The position numbers were made by a program, and so were the translations under genes. The notes under the pieces were generated by a model. The model saw nothing but the letters and a program-made list of their open reading frames with translations, was not told the DNA's origin and did no database searches. Shown here in pieces: positions 62,061 through 64,000 of a DNA stretch of 64,000 nucleotides (the stretch's first letter is position 1; every line of letters begins with the position of its first letter). The stretch covers positions 68,397 to 132,396 of the forward strand of contig JAEWQP010000017.1 in the NCBI GenBank assembly GCA_023399155.1, in the 5' to 3' direction. Source of the DNA: Verrucomicrobiota bacterium. GTDB taxonomy: Bacteria; Verrucomicrobiota; Verrucomicrobiia; Opitutales; Opitutaceae.

Positions 62061-62243
62061 CCTCTGTTTTCGATTCGCCGATCCAGGTGGGTTTAATAGC
62101 ATCAACCCCGCCCGCTCCGGCCGTCGCCCTCTGCGGTTCCGAAGCCGGTAGGCCCGCCGCCGTGGCCCGTTCCAGCCCTGCGGCACGACGTCGTCCGACG
62201 CGTGTCGCCGGCCATTCCGTACGCCTCATCGCCCATCATCTCC

Positions 62244-63137
62244 ATGCCGCCCGCCCCAAGCCGTCGCGAAGGATTCGCCGGTCAGCATCTCGTCATCGTG
62301 CCCGCCCCGATCCGGGACGCGATGGAACGGCACGCGCTGCTCTCGGGCCTCCTGGTCACGGACGCAGGCTATTTCCCGTGTGCGAAAGGCCACCGCGTCG
62401 AACGACCGCAGGGTGCCGCGACACACCTCCTGATCCTGTGCACCCAGGGCCGAGGCTGGATCCAGAGCGGTGACCGCCAGGCCGAGGTTGCGGCTTGCGA
62501 CCTCGTCTGGCTGCACGCGAACACGCCACACGCTTATGGAGCGGCCTCCGGCGATCCCTGGACGATCCTTTGGACGCACTTCCAGGGCTCGGAGGTGGAA
62601 CACTGGCAGCAGGAACTCGGCTGGGCTGAGAAGCCCCCATTTTCGGTCGTTCACTTCGGGCGCGAGCGCGCCGGGACTCTGGGGCTCGAGAAGGTCTATG
62701 CCTGTCTCGAATCCGGATATTCGATACAGGACCTGCTTGCCGCGGGCGCGGCCCTGCGGGCAGTGTTCTGTGCGGCCCTGCACCGGATGTCGGGGACACG
62801 AGCAGCGAAGACCTCGGACGAGCGCACCGCAGCCGTGCGGGAGGCGATCGTCGCCGATCCGGCGCGCGCCTATTCCCTGGGCGAACTCGCGGCCTCGGCC
62901 GGTCTCTCGGTGCCCCACTTCTGCCTGCTGTTTCGCCGGCAGACCGGTTTCGCCCCCATCGACTTCGTCAACCGGCAGCGCATCCGCGCCGCGTGCCGGC
63001 TCCTCGACACCACGAAGGAGAGCGTCCGCTCGATCGCGTCCGAAGTTGGCTTCGACGACCCCTACTATTTCAGCCGCTGCTTTCACCGCATCATGGGCCT
63101 CTCACCCCGGACCTACCGTGCGCACGTCAAAGGATAG
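62244..63137 (+). CDS. AraC-family transcriptional regulator
   Basis: Cytoplasmic regulator of about 297 residues. An N-terminal cupin-like domain (HLLILCTQGRGWIQSGDRQAEVAACDLVWLHANTPHAYGA) senses the inducer, and a C-terminal AraC DNA-binding domain has two helix-turn-helix units (YSLGELAASAGLSVPHFCLLFRRQTGFAPIDFVNRQRIRAACRLL and SIASEVGFDDPYYFSRCFHRIMGLSPRTYRAH). The ATG at 62244 is preferred over a GTG 14 codons upstream. It is divergent from GH35 by 283 bases, with candidate binding repeats in between, and so probably activates the GH35-DUF5107-GH2 operon. It marks the right end of the sugar-use region; mobile-element debris follows. Confidence 0.92.
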   Translation: MPPAPSRREGFAGQHLVIVPAPIRDAMERHALLSGLLVTDAGYFPCAKGHRVERPQGAATHLLILCTQGRGWIQSGDRQAEVAACDLVWLHANTPHAYGAASGDPWTILWTHFQGSEVEHWQQELGWAEKPPFSVVHFGRERAGTLGLEKVYACLESGYSIQDLLAAGAALRAVFCAALHRMSGTRAAKTSDERTAAVREAIVADPARAYSLGELAASAGLSVPHFCLLFRRQTGFAPIDFVNRQRIRAACRLLDTTKESVRSIASEVGFDDPYYFSRCFHRIMGLSPRTYRAHVKG

Positions 63138-63298
63138 CGCCAAATCAGCATATGTCGGGCGACGATCTGAATCCGGCCTGACGACAATCAGAAACCAGCC
63201 GACGTGGCTGGGTATTTTAGGAGCGTCGTTGGTCTGCTGAAGGCGAGGCTCGGGGCCTACGCGGGCCCATGATTACCGAGCAGTAGTATCAACGACTG

Positions 63299-63514
63299 AT
63301 GAGTGAATACGCAAAAACCGGCGTGCTCGGCACGGCGGCAATGAAGGCAGGGATGCACCGCGGCGGACCAAAGACGTCACGGCGGACCAAAGACGTCCGG
63401 ACCCAAAGACGTCACGTCTTCGCCTGTTCTGACGTCTTCGCCACGATTCGCTTACCACGGCGGGCGCTCTCGAGCCTGAGCCCACCGGAATGCGCACCCC
63501 AAAGGATGCCGTAA
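63299..63514 (+). pseudogene. Truncated transposase N-terminus (IS21 IstA-like)
   Basis: The first ~20 residues, MSEYAKTGVLGTAAMKAGMH, look like the helix-turn-helix start of IS21-family IstA transposases, where the same frame normally continues RKTARKY. Here it breaks into repeats (from 63361) and stops after 71 codons, about one seventh of the ~500-residue IstA. It is a remnant, not a working gene. The family call is from memory of the pattern. Confidence 0.55.
63361..63420. repeat. 19-base-period short repeats inside the transposase remnant
   Basis: CGGCGGACCAAAGACGTC occurs at 63361-63378 and 63380-63397, followed by a third partial copy (CCAAAGACGTC, 63403-63413). The third copy merges into an inverted repeat, AAGACGT and ACGTCTT around a single C (63406-63420). 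This may be replication slippage within the decaying element. Confidence 0.8.
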
Positions 63515-63543
63515 GTTTACCGTCCTTCGCAACAGCGGACGAG

Positions 63544-63566
63544 GTGGAGGGGCTTCGCCCCTCCAC
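63544..63566. terminator. Perfect hairpin near the insertion-sequence remnant
   Basis: GTGGAGGGGC (63544-63553) and GCCCCTCCAC (63557-63566) form a perfect 10-bp stem with a TTC loop. No T-run follows. It may be a terminator for read-through from either side, or a REP-like element. Confidence 0.5.
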
Positions 63567-63629
63567 ACCTCCCCCCAGTTAATGAACTGGATGTCCCAAT
63601 CCCTGAAAACTGCGAAGGACCAGACGGGG

Positions 63630-63679
63630 GTGGGTCAACTTTACATGCTCGCACGTGGGTCAGTTCTACGTGCTCGTTC
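63630..63679. repeat. Two 25-base direct repeats resembling insertion-sequence end repeats
   Basis: Copies at 63630-63654 and 63655-63679 share GTGGGTCA, then TAC and TGCTCG, with 19 of 25 bases equal. IS21-family elements carry multiple short repeats of this kind at their ends, which fits the IstA-like fragment 115 bases away. Confidence 0.65.
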
Positions 63680-64000
63680 ACAGCACAGCGGCCGGAGTTG
63701 TCCGCGGCGCGGGTCCAGGAGCGCCGCCACCGGAGCGGTCTGCGGACGGCGACGCGCAGCGAGCCTCGTTGCTCGCGAGCATCGACGGCCGCTGGCCGCG
63801 CAGGTCCGCTCGAACCGGAGTTGGTGAGCGCGCAGCGCCACGGCTGCGCAGCAGCCGAGCGCGCGGGCACCGCGAGTGAGGTGGACCCCGTCCTCTGGAC
63901 AGGGGAACCGTGAGAGTTAGTTATGTTTTGAGAGTGACTGAGGGCGAGCCGATTGGCCGCTTCCGAGGACACGTGCCTTTAGGCTTACCGCAGGAAGCGG
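63680..64000. other. Right-edge region without a recognisable gene
   Basis: The 320 bases hold only GC-rich frames of Arg/Ala/Ser composition on both strands; I see no start signal or known domain. The stretch may be more mobile-element debris. The last ~90 bases (around 63910-64000) are lower in GC than the cluster genes. Confidence 0.5.

Noticed and set aside
63517..63972. Minus-strand frame of 151 codons at the right edge
   Set aside because: Arg/Ser/Ala-rich, spans the hairpin and the 25-base repeats, and has no domain; more likely non-coding mobile-element debris.
1..64000. tRNA, rRNA, CRISPR arrays, prophage or replication origin
   Set aside because: No cloverleaf, rRNA core, regularly spaced repeat array, phage structural gene or DnaA-box cluster was seen on either strand.

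Overview
The window is a GC-rich (clearly above 60 %) chromosomal stretch devoted almost entirely to breakdown, uptake and catabolism of plant cell-wall pectin and associated hemicellulose side chains. The most likely source is an Opitutaceae-type member of the Verrucomicrobiota. This rests on two very large TonB-dependent receptors that carry an acidic linker followed by an (I/V)xLSPFxV motif just after the signal peptide, on the absence of any SusD partner, and on the mix of XylR-type and AraC-type regulators with big CAZyme operons. Genus and species cannot be fixed from the sequence alone.

Layout. (1) 1-9128, rhamnogalacturonan-I backbone block: a partial DUF6250-type protein, then two divergent arms. 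The minus arm holds a Gfo/Idh/MocA oxidoreductase and a sodium:solute symporter; the plus arm holds a PL11 rhamnogalacturonan lyase, a CE12-type acetylesterase and a second Gfo/Idh/MocA oxidoreductase. (2) 9676-15741: a TonB-dependent receptor with a strong terminator, then a membrane TPR protein of the GT-C/TMTC type. (3) 30590 down to 16029, a long minus-strand run: alpha/beta hydrolase, CE1-like esterase, GH51 arabinofuranosidase, second CE1-like esterase, type-B carboxylesterase, GH3, GH95, and a GH112 phosphorylase that may act on galactosyl-rhamnose. (4) 31183-36454: a propeller-type sensor kinase with its NarL-type response regulator, and a divergent XylR-type regulator. (5) 36847-43292: a second TonB receptor divergent from a GH97. 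(6) 52084 down to 43308: an L-fucose-type oxidation and uptake operon (fuconolactonase, aldo/keto reductase related to L-galactose dehydrogenase, zinc alcohol dehydrogenase, FucP-type permease) that continues into an unassigned toroid-type protein and a sialate O-acetylesterase-like protein; an AraC regulator is divergent. (7) 61960 down to 53231: GH35, a DUF5107-TPR protein and GH2, with their own divergent AraC regulator. (8) 63138-64000: decayed insertion-sequence material and short repeats, with no intact gene.

How it fits together (inference): the TonB receptors bring oligosaccharides across the outer membrane. Exported lyase, esterases, arabinofuranosidase, fucosidase and galactosidases trim acetyl, feruloyl-like, arabinosyl, fucosyl and galactosyl decorations. 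Inner-membrane carriers (SSS, FucP) bring in the products. Cytoplasmic enzymes (GH112, GH2, Gfo/Idh oxidoreductases, fucose dehydrogenase and lactonase) finish the job. Some downstream steps (fuconate dehydratase, KDF aldolase, rhamnose and galacturonate enzymes) are not in the window. Clear Shine-Dalgarno sequences are scarce at the starts examined, so several start choices rest on signal peptides and on overlap with neighbouring genes.
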